A DNA stretch of 64,000 nucleotides from NCBI GenBank assembly GCA_014378195.1, contig JACMOC010000061.1, positions 124,001-188,000 on the forward strand, in the 5' to 3' direction. The stretch comes from Oligoflexus sp. (GTDB lineage Bacteria; Bdellovibrionota_B; Oligoflexia; Oligoflexales; Oligoflexaceae). Every line of letters begins with the position of its first letter. The first letter of the stretch is position 1. A program made the translations under genes and the position numbers. The notes below the pieces were generated by a model, which worked only from the letters and a program-made list of their open reading frames with translations, ran no database searches and was not told the origin of the DNA. Positions 7,802 to 16,856 of this stretch are shown here, piece after piece.

Positions 7802-10261
7802 ATGAAAAGTGGGTTAGATGAATTTCTAAAAAGAATCGAAGCGAAGCCGACCAATGAAACATTGATCGATCGCTTCATGACGCTCGTTCTTGAAGAAGAC
7901 GGGGTCGACCGTATCCTCTATCTAAAGAGCCTGGTCGGACTCCTCCTCAAAACTAACCCTTACGCAGCGCTAAAAGCCGCTTATGTGGAACTTCAGGAAG
8001 CGCGTAAAGAAAAACTCAGCAATGAATATGAGATCGGCGCCTTAAAGGATGTCGAATCCTGTTTTATCAATCTTGGCAAACCCGATAACGCCGCTACGGT
8101 GCGTGAAGAAATAAACAAAATTCTATCGGATGCACGAGGCACTCAACCGAAGCCGGCTACTCCATCTTTAGCTTCAGCTCCAACTCAAAAACCACAAATG
8201 CCTATGCCGTCCCAAACGGCAAAGATTGGTAACGAGTTTCCTTCGCCGGTAGAAGAGGAGGGGTTTGCGGCCCTGCCACGCGCTGAGCGCACTCTTATGG
8301 CCCCGCCTCCGACCAGGGCGATGAACGAACTGAAGTCGCGTGGTTTTGAGCCCAAGCCCATTCCGGCCTTCAACGCCAATGAATTTCGATCAGCACCGGC
8401 GATAAACGCTGAAAGCGAAACGGAGGCTTTGCCTTCGAATGAAACTCTGCCGTGGAGCAAAAAACCAGCTTCTTCCCAGACCCATATCGGAATGCCGATC
8501 TCGGTAAGGGAATCGCCCGGCTATTCAAAGCCTTATGTCGAAGAAGATATTTTCACGGCACCTGCCGATCTCAAAGAAATCCGAACACTGGCTGCGGCTG
8601 AAGAAAAGGAAAGACTGAGGGTTCTGCAGGTTTCCGCACTTAATGCGCAGGCTCAGAAACAAGTCGATAGTGTCTCCTTTTCAGCCGGAGCGGCATTGCC
8701 GTTTTCCTTGACCGGAGGCGATGCTTTTGCATTTACGCCAGGTATGCTTCCCGACGAGAATTCAGCGTTTGCCCCAGTGCCAGCTTCAAATACTTTTGAG
8801 CCTTTTTTTCCTGCCGTTTCAGCTCCTGCCGAACCCTCTCCTTACGAAGTTGAAAACGACGGCTTAAGTGAAAACCAAAGTCGAAGCCGGTCTGAGGCTC
8901 AAACCGCCAATGAGAGTGAAGACGAGTTTGGGTTTGATATGGAATATACAAAACGCACCGAAGCCCAGATCCGCTCTCAGGGACAGGCACCGGTACCCTT
9001 GAATATTCAACAGCAATCCTCTAGCGGATTTTCGCTCCAGGACGACGATGACGACTTATCCTTCAGTCCCGCTCCGGGTCATATCGATGAAAAGTACGAA
9101 AATCAGCCCTTTTTTCAGCCTGATGATGATGACGACGGCGAGCTGCCTCCGGGCGAGAGGACTATGCTTTTGTCCCTCGAAAAACTTGAGGAAAGCCAAG
9201 AACAAATAGAACTGGCATCGACCGCATCAGAATCTGTCGATATTAAGTATCCGGTGAATTCAGGCCACAACTTTGTTGTCCTCGACACCGACGAGGACCC
9301 CGTTGCGCCGACTCAGGCTGAATCCGCTGCCCCTTTTGATCCTGATAATATCGGTGCCACGTATAATTCGACCGCATTTCTCCTGGAAGATTCCGCGCCG
9401 CATGCTGCGGTAAAGGCAGTGCAACCGGCCCCTGCTCCGGCATGGGTTCAACCCTTATCGCCTCTGCCGATGACTTCGGATCCGACCAAAACCGTGGTCG
9501 CTGGAGCGAGCGATATCATTGTGAAACATGTTCCCTTTGATGCGGGTCTAGCAGCGCCTCCCGTTGCCCCGACGCATGCTACTTTGCCAACCGAACCGCC
9601 GGCCCCCGTGATAACTCACGCAACCGTGTCTGAGTCAAATCACGGCGAGACTTCACAGTCTGTTTTAAGTGCGGTCGTTCCGTCCGATGACATTGATACG
9701 ATGGAGCATCTGAGTCTGGTCCCCACACCTTCGATCGTTCAAAAATGGACGCAGGTTCAGGAACGCCTCAAGATGTTTTCGGGCCTTCAAATTGGACGAA
9801 GTCACGCAGTTGATTATGTAAAACGCCTGTTAGCTGCCAAGACGGAAACACCGGCTGTTCTCAAAACGCTAAGTCTGCTCCTGCATTTTGTTGAAGCGAG
9901 ACTCGATAACGCCCTCTGCAAAAAAATGGGCCGTTGGGTGTTTGAAGATCTAAACCCTTTTGCAATGCATCAACTATGGTATTCGCTGAATATGCAGACG
10001 GAAGGCCTCGAACTCTTTCTTGACCATTTGACTCAAGTGGAAAATGCATCTCAGTATCGACGCTCTCTCAGCATCATGCATGATATTCTGCGTTTCGAAT
10101 TGGAGGATTCCTGGTATCGAGAATCCTACCCGCATCTTCTCAAAGCCTGGGATCACCTCGGGCTCGAAGGGTGGGTCTGGCTGGAAGAGGAGGGTGGCGG
10201 GGCTTTCGTCGAAAAACTCGCGCGTCGGGAAGATCCGCTCCTTGCTACACTCCTCGTCTGA
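7802..10261 (+). CDS. Large hypothetical protein with a long disordered Pro/Asp-rich middle
   Basis: An 819-residue protein from the ATG at 7802, which has GAGG upstream. An upstream in-frame TTG at 7736 lacks a ribosome binding site. Residues 1-115 are helical and TPR-like (MKSGLDEFLKRIEAKP onward). Residues about 120-650 are low complexity, rich in Pro, Ala and acidic residues, with repeated short acidic blocks such as DDDDDLSF, PDDDDDGELPPGERTM, and two ERT(L/M) segments. The last 170 residues form a compact helical domain with many Trp and Leu. No signal peptide or membrane segment is seen, so it is probably cytoplasmic. The overall design, folded ends joined by acidic disorder, suggests a scaffold or polar-organising protein, but that is inference. 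Confidence 0.65.
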   Translation: MKSGLDEFLKRIEAKPTNETLIDRFMTLVLEEDGVDRILYLKSLVGLLLKTNPYAALKAAYVELQEARKEKLSNEYEIGALKDVESCFINLGKPDNAATVREEINKILSDARGTQPKPATPSLASAPTQKPQMPMPSQTAKIGNEFPSPVEEEGFAALPRAERTLMAPPPTRAMNELKSRGFEPKPIPAFNANEFRSAPAINAESETEALPSNETLPWSKKPASSQTHIGMPISVRESPGYSKPYVEEDIFTAPADLKEIRTLAAAEEKERLRVLQVSALNAQAQKQVDSVSFSAGAALPFSLTGGDAFAFTPGMLPDENSAFAPVPASNTFEPFFPAVSAPAEPSPYEVENDGLSENQSRSRSEAQTANESEDEFGFDMEYTKRTEAQIRSQGQAPVPLNIQQQSSSGFSLQDDDDDLSFSPAPGHIDEKYENQPFFQPDDDDDGELPPGERTMLLSLEKLEESQEQIELASTASESVDIKYPVNSGHNFVVLDTDEDPVAPTQAESAAPFDPDNIGATYNSTAFLLEDSAPHAAVKAVQPAPAPAWVQPLSPLPMTSDPTKTVVAGASDIIVKHVPFDAGLAAPPVAPTHATLPTEPPAPVITHATVSESNHGETSQSVLSAVVPSDDIDTMEHLSLVPTPSIVQKWTQVQERLKMFSGLQIGRSHAVDYVKRLLAAKTETPAVLKTLSLLLHFVEARLDNALCKKMGRWVFEDLNPFAMHQLWYSLNMQTEGLELFLDHLTQVENASQYRRSLSIMHDILRFELEDSWYRESYPHLLKAWDHLGLEGWVWLEEEGGGAFVEKLARREDPLLATLLV

Positions 10262-10274
10262 ATTTAAAGCAACT

Positions 10275-10309
10275 AAGGGCCACTCTCGCGAGTGGCCCTT
10301 AAAGTTTTT
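10275..10309 (+). terminator. Rho-independent terminator after the 819-residue protein
   Basis: A perfect 11-bp stem (AAGGGCCACTC / GAGTGGCCCTT, 10275-10285 and 10290-10300) with a 4-base loop, followed by AAAG and five T residues. It lies between convergent genes and may work in both directions, since A residues lie on its left side. Confidence 0.75.
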
Positions 10310-10332
10310 AGGACTTATGGATTCAAAGAGTC

Positions 10333-10947
10333 TCAGCTCGCTTTATAGGTCGAGATGATAGCGAGGAGCAAAGTCACTGCGAAGATCGTGCGGAGAGTCT
10401 GTTTCTCACTCTTCAGGGAATAGGAGAAGTTATCAGGCCATTCGACATCGACGAGTTTTGGAAATTTCTTGGGAACCCAGCGTGGCGTCGTACGCATAAA
10501 TTCAGCGTACTCCTCGCCAAAACGTTCGATCAGCAGGTCTTCCTCAAAACGCACGATGAAGTGGTACTGAAGGCAAAAGAGAAGGACTGTAGCAACAAAG
10601 ATCCACGTGACTCCGCCGACCATCGCAACACCTGCTGTAATACCGAAGTTACCGACGTAAAGTGGATTTCGGACATAGGCAAAAGGACCGGTTGTGATCA
10701 GCTTTTGGCCTGTACTGTGGCTTCGAGTTCGGGAAACAGTACCGATAAAGGCAACGCTATAAATCCGGAACAACTCACCAAACGCGATCAGAAATAAGCC
10801 GAACGTCGTGCTCAGGGGGTTGGCTTTGCAGAACACAAGGAGGAGGATAATGAGCGGAATCGGAGTGTAGTCGCGCGACTTAAAAAACCATTCGCCGATT
10901 TTAACAGTCAGGCTTTTCCCACCAACTCCAGCTGAAGCTTCGGACAT
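10333..10947 (-). CDS. Isoprenylcysteine/phospholipid methyltransferase-family membrane protein
   Basis: A 204-residue integral membrane protein with the ICMT/PEMT signature: GPFAYVRNPLYVGN followed by the second motif EEDLLIERFGEEYAEF. Members use SAM to methylate small hydrophobic or lipid substrates at the membrane. The substrate cannot be told from sequence. Four hydrophobic stretches are visible, including a C-terminal one (TIFAVTLLLAIISTY) that lies beyond the usual ICMT core. I use the ATG at 10947 next to a GTG at 10950; AGGGGAGAG lies upstream of both. Confidence 0.8.
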   Translation of the reverse strand: MSEASAGVGGKSLTVKIGEWFFKSRDYTPIPLIILLLVFCKANPLSTTFGLFLIAFGELFRIYSVAFIGTVSRTRSHSTGQKLITTGPFAYVRNPLYVGNFGITAGVAMVGGVTWIFVATVLLFCLQYHFIVRFEEDLLIERFGEEYAEFMRTTPRWVPKKFPKLVDVEWPDNFSYSLKSEKQTLRTIFAVTLLLAIISTYKAS

Positions 10948-11050
10948 CACAAACTCTCCCCTTTATCCCAGTTGCGTTTTTATGTTTTGATGAAACGCGA
11001 GTATTTCGTTCGAAGTCTAAGTACTTACACCGAAAACAAGCCTTTTGCGA

Positions 11051-11755
11051 TCAGGAAGTTTCGATTCCTGTCATGCCACCTGGCAAAGTCTGGCGGATTT
11101 TTTCGAGCACATCGGGATCGCCTCCGGACCATACGTCGAGTCCAAGGATCGGGGGCAGGATGCGAATTAGGGTCAGATTGTGCGCTTGTCCGAAGGTTTT
11201 CCGAAAGAGGTCTTCGAAACATTCGCGCGCGGCTTTTCCTTGTGAAAACAGATAGATACTATCTTCCTGATCCTTCCAGAATGCGTCTATATAACTAAGC
11301 GTCGGCAGGCTCATGCGCAGAAGTTCTTCTTTGACCTCGTCGACGATCTGTTTTTTCTGGACGCGTTCCTCAGCCTTCGCATCGGCCTCTTCCGCTTTGG
11401 TTTCGAGCCAGCGTCGTTTTGCCACTATGTTCAGCAGCTGAGTCGGCACGTTTCTTTTTTCCATTTGAATACGAAGCAAGATGCCGTCTTCGAATAGACA
11501 GTCGCTCAAAGTCCAGTTGTCTTCACTGGCTTTTTTGTCATCGAGCTCAGGATTTTCGGGTAAAACCCAAGCGTATTCCAGCTCGTGCGACGAATTCTGG
11601 AGTTTTAAAGGTCCTGCTTGAAAGCCGGCAAACTTTTTGTTGAGTTCGCTTATGCTCAACCTTTTTTCGCGACCTAATACACGGTAACGAGTAAGAGAAA
11701 AACTTCCGTTTTGAAAGCCCACCGTCTGGTACTCCTGATTCTTACAATTCATCAT
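11051..11755 (-). CDS. RdgC-like recombination-associated protein
   Basis: A 234-residue protein resembling the RdgC family, which forms rings on DNA and modulates RecA in Proteobacteria. The resemblance lies in a central block (LLRIQMEKRNVPTQLLNIV, then a charged helix ending KKQIVDEVKEELLRMSLP) followed by TLSYIDAFWKDQEDSIYLFSQ and an ECFEDLFRKTFG helix, which matches the order of RdgC motifs. It is shorter than the roughly 300 residues of enteric RdgC. The start is ATGATG at 11755 without an obvious ribosome binding site, so the 5' end is uncertain. A distant family relation is more certain than the function. Confidence 0.55.
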   Translation of the reverse strand: MMNCKNQEYQTVGFQNGSFSLTRYRVLGREKRLSISELNKKFAGFQAGPLKLQNSSHELEYAWVLPENPELDDKKASEDNWTLSDCLFEDGILLRIQMEKRNVPTQLLNIVAKRRWLETKAEEADAKAEERVQKKQIVDEVKEELLRMSLPTLSYIDAFWKDQEDSIYLFSQGKAARECFEDLFRKTFGQAHNLTLIRILPPILGLDVWSGGDPDVLEKIRQTLPGGMTGIETS

Positions 11756-11895
11756 TAGCGCGAGAAAGCGAGTTTAAGGGATTCAGCGTTTCGTAGCAAG
11801 AATGCATCGCATGGGAAGCTGCCGGTATGGAAGGAGAAACTTAGATAATTTAGGCTATGTCTAAAAAACTAATCTAAGCCGCTTCTTAAGTTTTG

Positions 11896-11924
11896 TTGGC
11901 ATAGGACGACAAGCTAGATATAGA
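11896..11924 (+). promoter_or_regulatory. Candidate sigma-70 promoter for the 101-residue protein
   Basis: TTGGCA at 11896-11901 and TATAGA at 11919-11924 are separated by exactly 17 bases. Transcription would begin about 13 bases before the ATG at 11944, leaving just enough room for the AGGAG site. Support is by match to consensus only. Confidence 0.45.
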
Positions 11925-11943
11925 GCCTAGGACAGGAGCGCAT

Positions 11944-12249
11944 ATGGCAGAGTGTAGAGCGACAGATTACGAGACTTACCGTGAAATCATGGGCGAGCTT
12001 ATCAAGCCGATCCTAGCGGAGGGACTCGACGTCGAGACTTTGAAAAGTCTTTACGAATCCAAAGCTGTGTATCTCGAAAACCTGCGTATTAAATGTTTTA
12101 AAGAACTCAATAGCGGAAAGCGCACGTCGCATTTCACTTGGGACGACTACCACCTCGTCGTTCGCGCGATCAAAGAAAACTGCAATCACGTGCGACATCT
12201 CATTCTCGTCGCCGTCAATGAGAAGCTTGAGTGCCGCAAGGCCTGCTAA
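11944..12249 (+). CDS. Small hypothetical protein
   Basis: A 101-residue, mostly helical soluble protein with ATG start and AGGAG upstream. Four of its cysteines sit near the ends and C-terminus (ECRAT, KCFKE, NCNHVRH, ECRKAC). The C-terminal NCNHVRHLIL...LECRKAC pattern of Cys and His could bind a metal, but no known motif is matched. It is flanked by its own promoter-like sequence and a strong terminator, so it appears to be a single-gene unit. I do not recognise the family. Confidence 0.6.
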   Translation: MAECRATDYETYREIMGELIKPILAEGLDVETLKSLYESKAVYLENLRIKCFKELNSGKRTSHFTWDDYHLVVRAIKENCNHVRHLILVAVNEKLECRKAC

Positions 12250-12280
12250 TACTAGAACTAAAACCATTCAAATTTTGATG

Positions 12281-12309
12281 AGCGTCCCTGCCAAGGGGCG
12301 CTTTTTTTT
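12281..12309 (+). terminator. Rho-independent terminator of the 101-residue protein
   Basis: AGCGTCCC (12281-12288) pairs with GGGGCGCT (12295-12302) with one T-G pair and a 6-base loop, followed by seven T residues. Confidence 0.8.
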
Positions 12310-12387
12310 GTGTCCTTTCCTTGACTCTGGTAGAATGGAGCCATATTTTTGCATAGATACTGGTGCCCGGCGCTCAAGGAGACTCTC

Positions 12388-13389
12388 ATGGCAGAGAAAT
12401 GGTTGGTCATCGATGATTCCGCAACGATTCAAAGAGTGATCAAACTTGCATTTCAAGACTATGACGTGCAGATCACCGAGGCGGACAGCACGCAGGAGGC
12501 TCTGCGGGAACTGAGCCAGTTCCCATCGAGCCTTGTCATTGTTGATGCCGCGCTCGCCGGTGTCCAAAGTGTCCATGATTTTAGCCGCCTTCAGCAGACA
12601 TCGCCAAAATCGGCCTTTGTCATACTGGAAGGCAGTTATGATCACATCGACGAAAATCAATTCCGCAGTGCGGGTTTTCGGTATTTTCTCAAAAAACCTT
12701 TTGATGCCGCTCAACTGATAGCCATCACGCGCGAAGCTTTAGGACGGGCGATTCCACATCGATTTCAGGATCAGGGCGACAGCCACGCTTTACCGGCTCC
12801 GTTCAGCCTCCCAGAAGAACTGCGCGATCTCCATACAGCGCCGCCGCCGCTTCCCGGTATGAAACGCTCTTTGCTCGAAGAGCTCGAAAATCCCTTTGCG
12901 AGCGACTCCTTCGATCTGGGTCTGGACGTTCGTTCCACTCCGGCTGCCCCTCAAGGTTCGTTTAGAAACATTCCAACTCTTGACCCTTTTGCTGGTGACG
13001 AGCCTGAGGATCTTGCGACAGAAAATGAGACGGATCGATCTGATGATCTCAAAGCCAGCGCTTTTACAGCGGATCAATTTAAGGCGAAGCCTTACAACCC
13101 GGATCGCGACGAAGTTGAATCCTACATACCTGAAAACATTCATGTTGGCAGGGGAGGGTTTAATCTCGACGACGAATCCTTTACTCCACACAGTCAAGAT
13201 GGCGAGTATTTGGCCACTCCACTTAGTGGCATGCTTGAGCCGATGCTTCAGGAGGAAATGGGCAAACTAGTGCGTCAAGCTGTAGGGGATTATTGCCGGA
13301 AGCACTTCGCCGAATTGGCAAGAGAGTTCTTGGGACGAGAAATAGAAAAGCTGACTCAGGAGCGGTCTCGGCTCCTCGTTGACAAGTAG
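12388..13389 (+). CDS. Response regulator receiver with a long disordered linker and helical C-terminus
   Basis: The ATG at 12388 follows AAGGA; an in-frame ATG at 12349 lies within the leader. Of 333 residues, the first 120 are a receiver with D9-D10, phosphoacceptor D53 (IVDAAL) and K103-P104. The usual Ser/Thr switch position reads ILEGS, so E81 replaces it, and output coupling may differ from the norm. Residues 125-275 are low complexity and acidic. The last 50 residues form an amphipathic helix (GKLVRQAVGDYCRKHFAELAREFLG) of a kind seen as a tail in other deltaproteobacterial receivers. No DNA-binding domain is seen. It is followed by nadC after a gap of 76 bases. Confidence 0.75.
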   Translation: MAEKWLVIDDSATIQRVIKLAFQDYDVQITEADSTQEALRELSQFPSSLVIVDAALAGVQSVHDFSRLQQTSPKSAFVILEGSYDHIDENQFRSAGFRYFLKKPFDAAQLIAITREALGRAIPHRFQDQGDSHALPAPFSLPEELRDLHTAPPPLPGMKRSLLEELENPFASDSFDLGLDVRSTPAAPQGSFRNIPTLDPFAGDEPEDLATENETDRSDDLKASAFTADQFKAKPYNPDRDEVESYIPENIHVGRGGFNLDDESFTPHSQDGEYLATPLSGMLEPMLQEEMGKLVRQAVGDYCRKHFAELAREFLGREIEKLTQERSRLLVDK

Positions 13390-13465
13390 TCTACTTTCTT
13401 GCAAAGTCCCTCGGTTCAGCCGACAAAGCCCTGTTCTGAGCGGGGCGTCAACGAGAGGATATGCT

Positions 13466-14308
13466 ATGCACGAACTACATGGTATTCAGATCGAACCCAT
13501 CATCGAACGCGCTCTGGAAGAAGACTGGGGTTATGGCGATTGGACGACTGATCTTTGCGTCGAAAAAGGTCGTAAAGCCCGTGCGCGCATCATCTGTAAA
13601 GAAGACTGTGTGGCAGCTGGCCTCGATGTCGCCGCCGCAGTGTTTCGCAAAGTTGATCCCAATCTCGATGTGACGATCAAAGTAGAAAATGGGCAGTTTG
13701 CCAAGGATCGTACAGAATTCATGACGATCAGAGGCGAAGCGCGCTCGATTCTCAAAGCGGAACGAGTCGCTTTAAATCTCATGGGCCGCATGTGCGGTAT
13801 CGCAACCCTCACACGCGAATTCGTCAAAGCCCTCGAAGGCACGAAAACTCAGCTTCTCGATACACGCAAAACCACCCCGGGCCTACGCATACTCGAGAAA
13901 TCCGCGACTATTCTTGGCGGCGCGCGCAACCATCGTTTTGGTTTGAGTGACGGCGCTTTGGTCAAAGAAAATCACATTCGTGCAGCGGGTGGCATCACTG
14001 CCGCCGTGAATCGTTTGCAGGAAGGCCTTCCTCCAACTTTAAAAATCGAAGTCGAAACAACCAATATTGCCGAAGTCAAAGAAGCCCTGGCCGCAGGCGC
14101 CGATATCATCATGTTCGACAACATGAGCATCGACGAGATGAAAGAGGCCCTCAAGATTGTTGCCGGCAAAGCGATAGTCGAAGCTTCGGGTAACGTCCGT
14201 TTGCACAACGTGCGAGCCATCGCGGAGACTGGCGTCAACTTTATCTCAACCAGTTCAATTATCACAGGCGCGCGCTGGTCTGATCTCTCACTTCTTTTTG
14301 ATCTATGA
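13466..14308 (+). CDS. nadC: Nicotinate-nucleotide pyrophosphorylase (quinolinate phosphoribosyltransferase)
   Basis: A 280-residue enzyme that converts quinolinate and PRPP to nicotinate mononucleotide in NAD synthesis. The start is the ATG at 13466 with GAGAGGAT upstream; 29 codons of open frame before it lack family resemblance. Characteristic blocks include EEDWGYGDWTTD at the N-terminus, GRMCGIATLTR, LDTRKTTPGLR and IMFDNMSIDEM. Length is normal for the family. Its stop overlaps the start of the birA-coaX fusion (ATGA), so the two genes are translationally coupled. nadA and nadB are not in the window. Confidence 0.95.
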   Translation: MHELHGIQIEPIIERALEEDWGYGDWTTDLCVEKGRKARARIICKEDCVAAGLDVAAAVFRKVDPNLDVTIKVENGQFAKDRTEFMTIRGEARSILKAERVALNLMGRMCGIATLTREFVKALEGTKTQLLDTRKTTPGLRILEKSATILGGARNHRFGLSDGALVKENHIRAAGGITAAVNRLQEGLPPTLKIEVETTNIAEVKEALAAGADIIMFDNMSIDEMKEALKIVAGKAIVEASGNVRLHNVRAIAETGVNFISTSSIITGARWSDLSLLFDL

Positions 14309-15798
14309 AAATCCTGGCTTTTCAAAGCCTCGACTCCACATCCACCTATGCGTCACAGCTCCTCGACAAGGGCGCTGAGCATCCCCCGTTCGCGGTCATT
14401 GCGCGATCGCAAATCAGCGGCAGGGGGCGCCTCGGAAAACAGTGGGAGAGCCCCGAAGGCGGTCTCTATCTTACACTCGTTTTGCCTCCTGAACTCCACC
14501 CCAATCCGGACAAACACGGAAGCCTCCCTCTGTGGGTGGCCGCACAAACCGCAATGTGGCTGCAGACTCGATTTGGAATCCGCGCGACCATTAAATGGCC
14601 TAATGACCTGCTTTTTGCCGGCCGAAAACTCGCCGGCATTCTCTGCGAAAGTCGCCTGCACGGCAATGAATGGGGTCCGGTCCTCATTGGGATCGGCATT
14701 AATCTTCATGAGGCGCCTCATGTCGAGGAGCAAGCCAGCGTTTCGATCGACGAGGTGCTTCGGTGCAAAACTTCGTTTGATACGGAAGAGCTTGGACGTT
14801 CACTTGCGGAGCATCTGCTGAATCACGTCCGCGACTCGCATTGGCTCAGGACCTACGAGGCCTTTGCACTCGAGCGGGATCAGCTCTGGCGAAGCGAGTC
14901 AGGCACATACCGGGCGCTGAAGGCTGTGACGGAAGATGGAGCGATGATACTTGGGGCTCTCGGCTCCGAGGAAGCTTTGTCCATAAGCACAGTGAGTCAT
15001 GGCAATCGATGGATTCATCAACTGCTCGAACCTATGCCTTTGCTGGTGGCTGACATAGGCAACAGCCTCTGTAAAATCGCCTATTATCCAGTTGCAAAGA
15101 GTGATGAAGCGCAGATCATCCGGCTCGACATGCGGGATACAGATCATGCGCGTCAAATCTCGGACTATTTAGCGCGCATCGCCTGTCCCAAGCCGTGGGT
15201 CGTCCACACTATAAGCGTTGCCTCTAGACCGCGCGAAAAGCTTGGCGAAATTTTGAGACCCCTAGGCTTTGAACTGGTCGAGCTTCCGAAACGCCCGCTC
15301 CTCGTTGACTTCTCCCACTACCATTTTGCACAGCTCGGAATCGATCGCGTTGCACTCGCCGAAGCCGCGCGGCAGCAGCATCGAAACCACTCAGTCTTGG
15401 TCGTAAGTGCCGGAACCTGCATCACAATCGAAGCCATAAGCGCCAGAGGGCAATACCTTGGCGGTTATATCCTTCCCGGCCTTCAAACCAAACTCAACAG
15501 TCTTCATCTTCGAACCGATCGCTTGCCACTCCTCAAAATCTATGAGGAAAAATGGGATGCGCCTTTGCCTTTGTTTGGTCATGATACAAAAGGCGCTATG
15601 TTATCGGGTATTCTGCATGAATCGATCGCACTCATCGAATATCTCAAAAACGCTTTGATTCAAAATGGAAACGAAACGCCCCACATCATCGTCACCGGTG
15701 GGGATGGTGAGATCCTCAATCGTTTCATCGGCGGCGTGTACCGCAACGATCTTGTTCTTGAAGGCGTGAAACTCATGGCGCTCGGCGGTAAGATCTGA
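14305..15798 (+). CDS. Bifunctional biotin-protein ligase / type III pantothenate kinase fusion
   Basis: A 497-residue fusion. Residues 1-240 are a BirA catalytic domain with the biotin/ATP loop GRGRLGKQW and KWPNDL; there is no N-terminal helix-turn-helix, so it should not repress biotin genes. Residues 245-497 are CoaX, with the phosphate-binding DIGNS at D250, the catalytic base region GIDR at D347 and the GGYILPG loop. The third CoaX acidic position, usually D in DxGT, reads SAGT (S368). Fusions of this type are known in other bacteria such as Neisseria. It links biotinylation of acetyl-CoA carboxylase to CoA synthesis in one polypeptide, downstream of and overlapping nadC. Confidence 0.92.
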   Translation: MKILAFQSLDSTSTYASQLLDKGAEHPPFAVIARSQISGRGRLGKQWESPEGGLYLTLVLPPELHPNPDKHGSLPLWVAAQTAMWLQTRFGIRATIKWPNDLLFAGRKLAGILCESRLHGNEWGPVLIGIGINLHEAPHVEEQASVSIDEVLRCKTSFDTEELGRSLAEHLLNHVRDSHWLRTYEAFALERDQLWRSESGTYRALKAVTEDGAMILGALGSEEALSISTVSHGNRWIHQLLEPMPLLVADIGNSLCKIAYYPVAKSDEAQIIRLDMRDTDHARQISDYLARIACPKPWVVHTISVASRPREKLGEILRPLGFELVELPKRPLLVDFSHYHFAQLGIDRVALAEAARQQHRNHSVLVVSAGTCITIEAISARGQYLGGYILPGLQTKLNSLHLRTDRLPLLKIYEEKWDAPLPLFGHDTKGAMLSGILHESIALIEYLKNALIQNGNETPHIIVTGGDGEILNRFIGGVYRNDLVLEGVKLMALGGKI

Positions 15799-15892
15799 CC
15801 GAATCATAAGCAACGCTCCTTGGCCAGCCGGTTCTCAGGCCTTTGCCTTTCTGTTAAGATTGAAATATCAAAACAGCAGCGAGGCAAAAGTC

Positions 15893-16300
15893 ATGAGGCA
15901 CCCGGGGGCGGCAGCGCTTGGTTTATTTGGTGTTTTTATGTCGACAATGTTAACGGCTTGCGTTAGCACCGGCGAACTTCATGCACGCAATCCACCTGAC
16001 GTCCTGCAAAGACGTGTTCAAACCTGGCTCGGCATGCCGCGCGATTTTTTGGAAAAACATTGGGGAATCGCTCAGGATACCAAGGATATGGGAGCAGGGC
16101 TCCGTTATCTTGAATACACTCCGAAGCCCACATCAAAGCGCGAAAAGCCTGTTCCCGCAGAGGTTTGTCACGTCGTGTTCACAGTCGATATCACCGGGAC
16201 CGTAAGAGGCGGACAATGGTCCGGCAATCGTTCGTCCTGCCTCAATTTCGTCAAAGAAGTTCCGCAGATTATTCCAAAGCAGATACTCGTCACAAATTAA
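15893..16300 (+). CDS. Small lipoprotein
   Basis: A 135-residue protein with a lipoprotein signal (GLFGVFMSTMLTAC, Cys20 predicted as the lipidated residue). The ATG at 15893 is preceded by GAGG; an upstream in-frame start at 15860 would disrupt the signal. The mature part begins with a helix that includes LGMPRDFLEKHWG and then a beta-rich half with two cysteines. The LGMPRDFLEKHWGIAQDTKDMGAGLRYLEY order resembles small outer-membrane-assembly (SmpA/BamE-like) lipoproteins, but only faintly. It converges on the DOMON-like gene with an 11-base overlap. Confidence 0.6.
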   Translation: MRHPGAAALGLFGVFMSTMLTACVSTGELHARNPPDVLQRRVQTWLGMPRDFLEKHWGIAQDTKDMGAGLRYLEYTPKPTSKREKPVPAEVCHVVFTVDITGTVRGGQWSGNRSSCLNFVKEVPQIIPKQILVTN

Positions 16301-16856
16301 TGATGAAACTTTTGATGGTGTGGAAATCCGGTTTGTCACCGAGATGAGTAAGCGCCCAGTAACTCCTGCTATCGTCTTTGTGCTCGAGCACAGCACTGAG
16401 CCCCGCGCGCCCTCCGTCCAACTTCACCCCCGGTGTCCCCTTGATTTTGACCTTCATGATCAACTGTCTTGGGTACCGCTCCTGTTGAATCAAAAGCTCA
16501 AAGGGCAACTCACCTTCGGTGACAATGCGACTTCTGTATGAGGCAAAACGATAAATCGCCCAGTCCCGGCTCGGGCTGAAATTAAACTCCCAGTAGGCCG
16601 AACTTTTGGGGTCTTGAATAAAGGCTTCGAAACACGTGTGTTTCCAAAGTTCGTCTCTAAAACAAGGGTGTTCGGCCTTTTCATTGATGACGAGGTCGTC
16701 GATGGAACCGCTCAAACGATACTCAATAACGAAATTGTTGTCGTGTTTTGAAAATTTTGTTTCGATTTCGAAATGTTTTTCCTGATATCCTTCAAACTCG
16801 CGAAGTTTATGCACTGATTTGACCCATCGTGTTGAGCTAAGGAACAGAAATTTCAT
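16290..16856 (-). CDS. DOMON-like domain protein
   Basis: Residues match the DOMON-like family found beside various bacterial enzymes: HTCFEAFIQ, YWEFNFSPSRDWAIYRF, a LSAVLEHKDDSRSYWAL block and PDFHTIKSF near the end. DOMON domains bind heme or sugars, but in this short bacterial form the ligand is unknown and no heme-ligating pair is evident. I start it at the ATG at 16856 (188 residues). An upstream TTG at 16901 is the alternative, and neither has a good ribosome binding site. No signal peptide is seen, so it is likely cytoplasmic. Confidence 0.65.
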   Translation of the reverse strand: MKFLFLSSTRWVKSVHKLREFEGYQEKHFEIETKFSKHDNNFVIEYRLSGSIDDLVINEKAEHPCFRDELWKHTCFEAFIQDPKSSAYWEFNFSPSRDWAIYRFASYRSRIVTEGELPFELLIQQERYPRQLIMKVKIKGTPGVKLDGGRAGLSAVLEHKDDSRSYWALTHLGDKPDFHTIKSFIINL

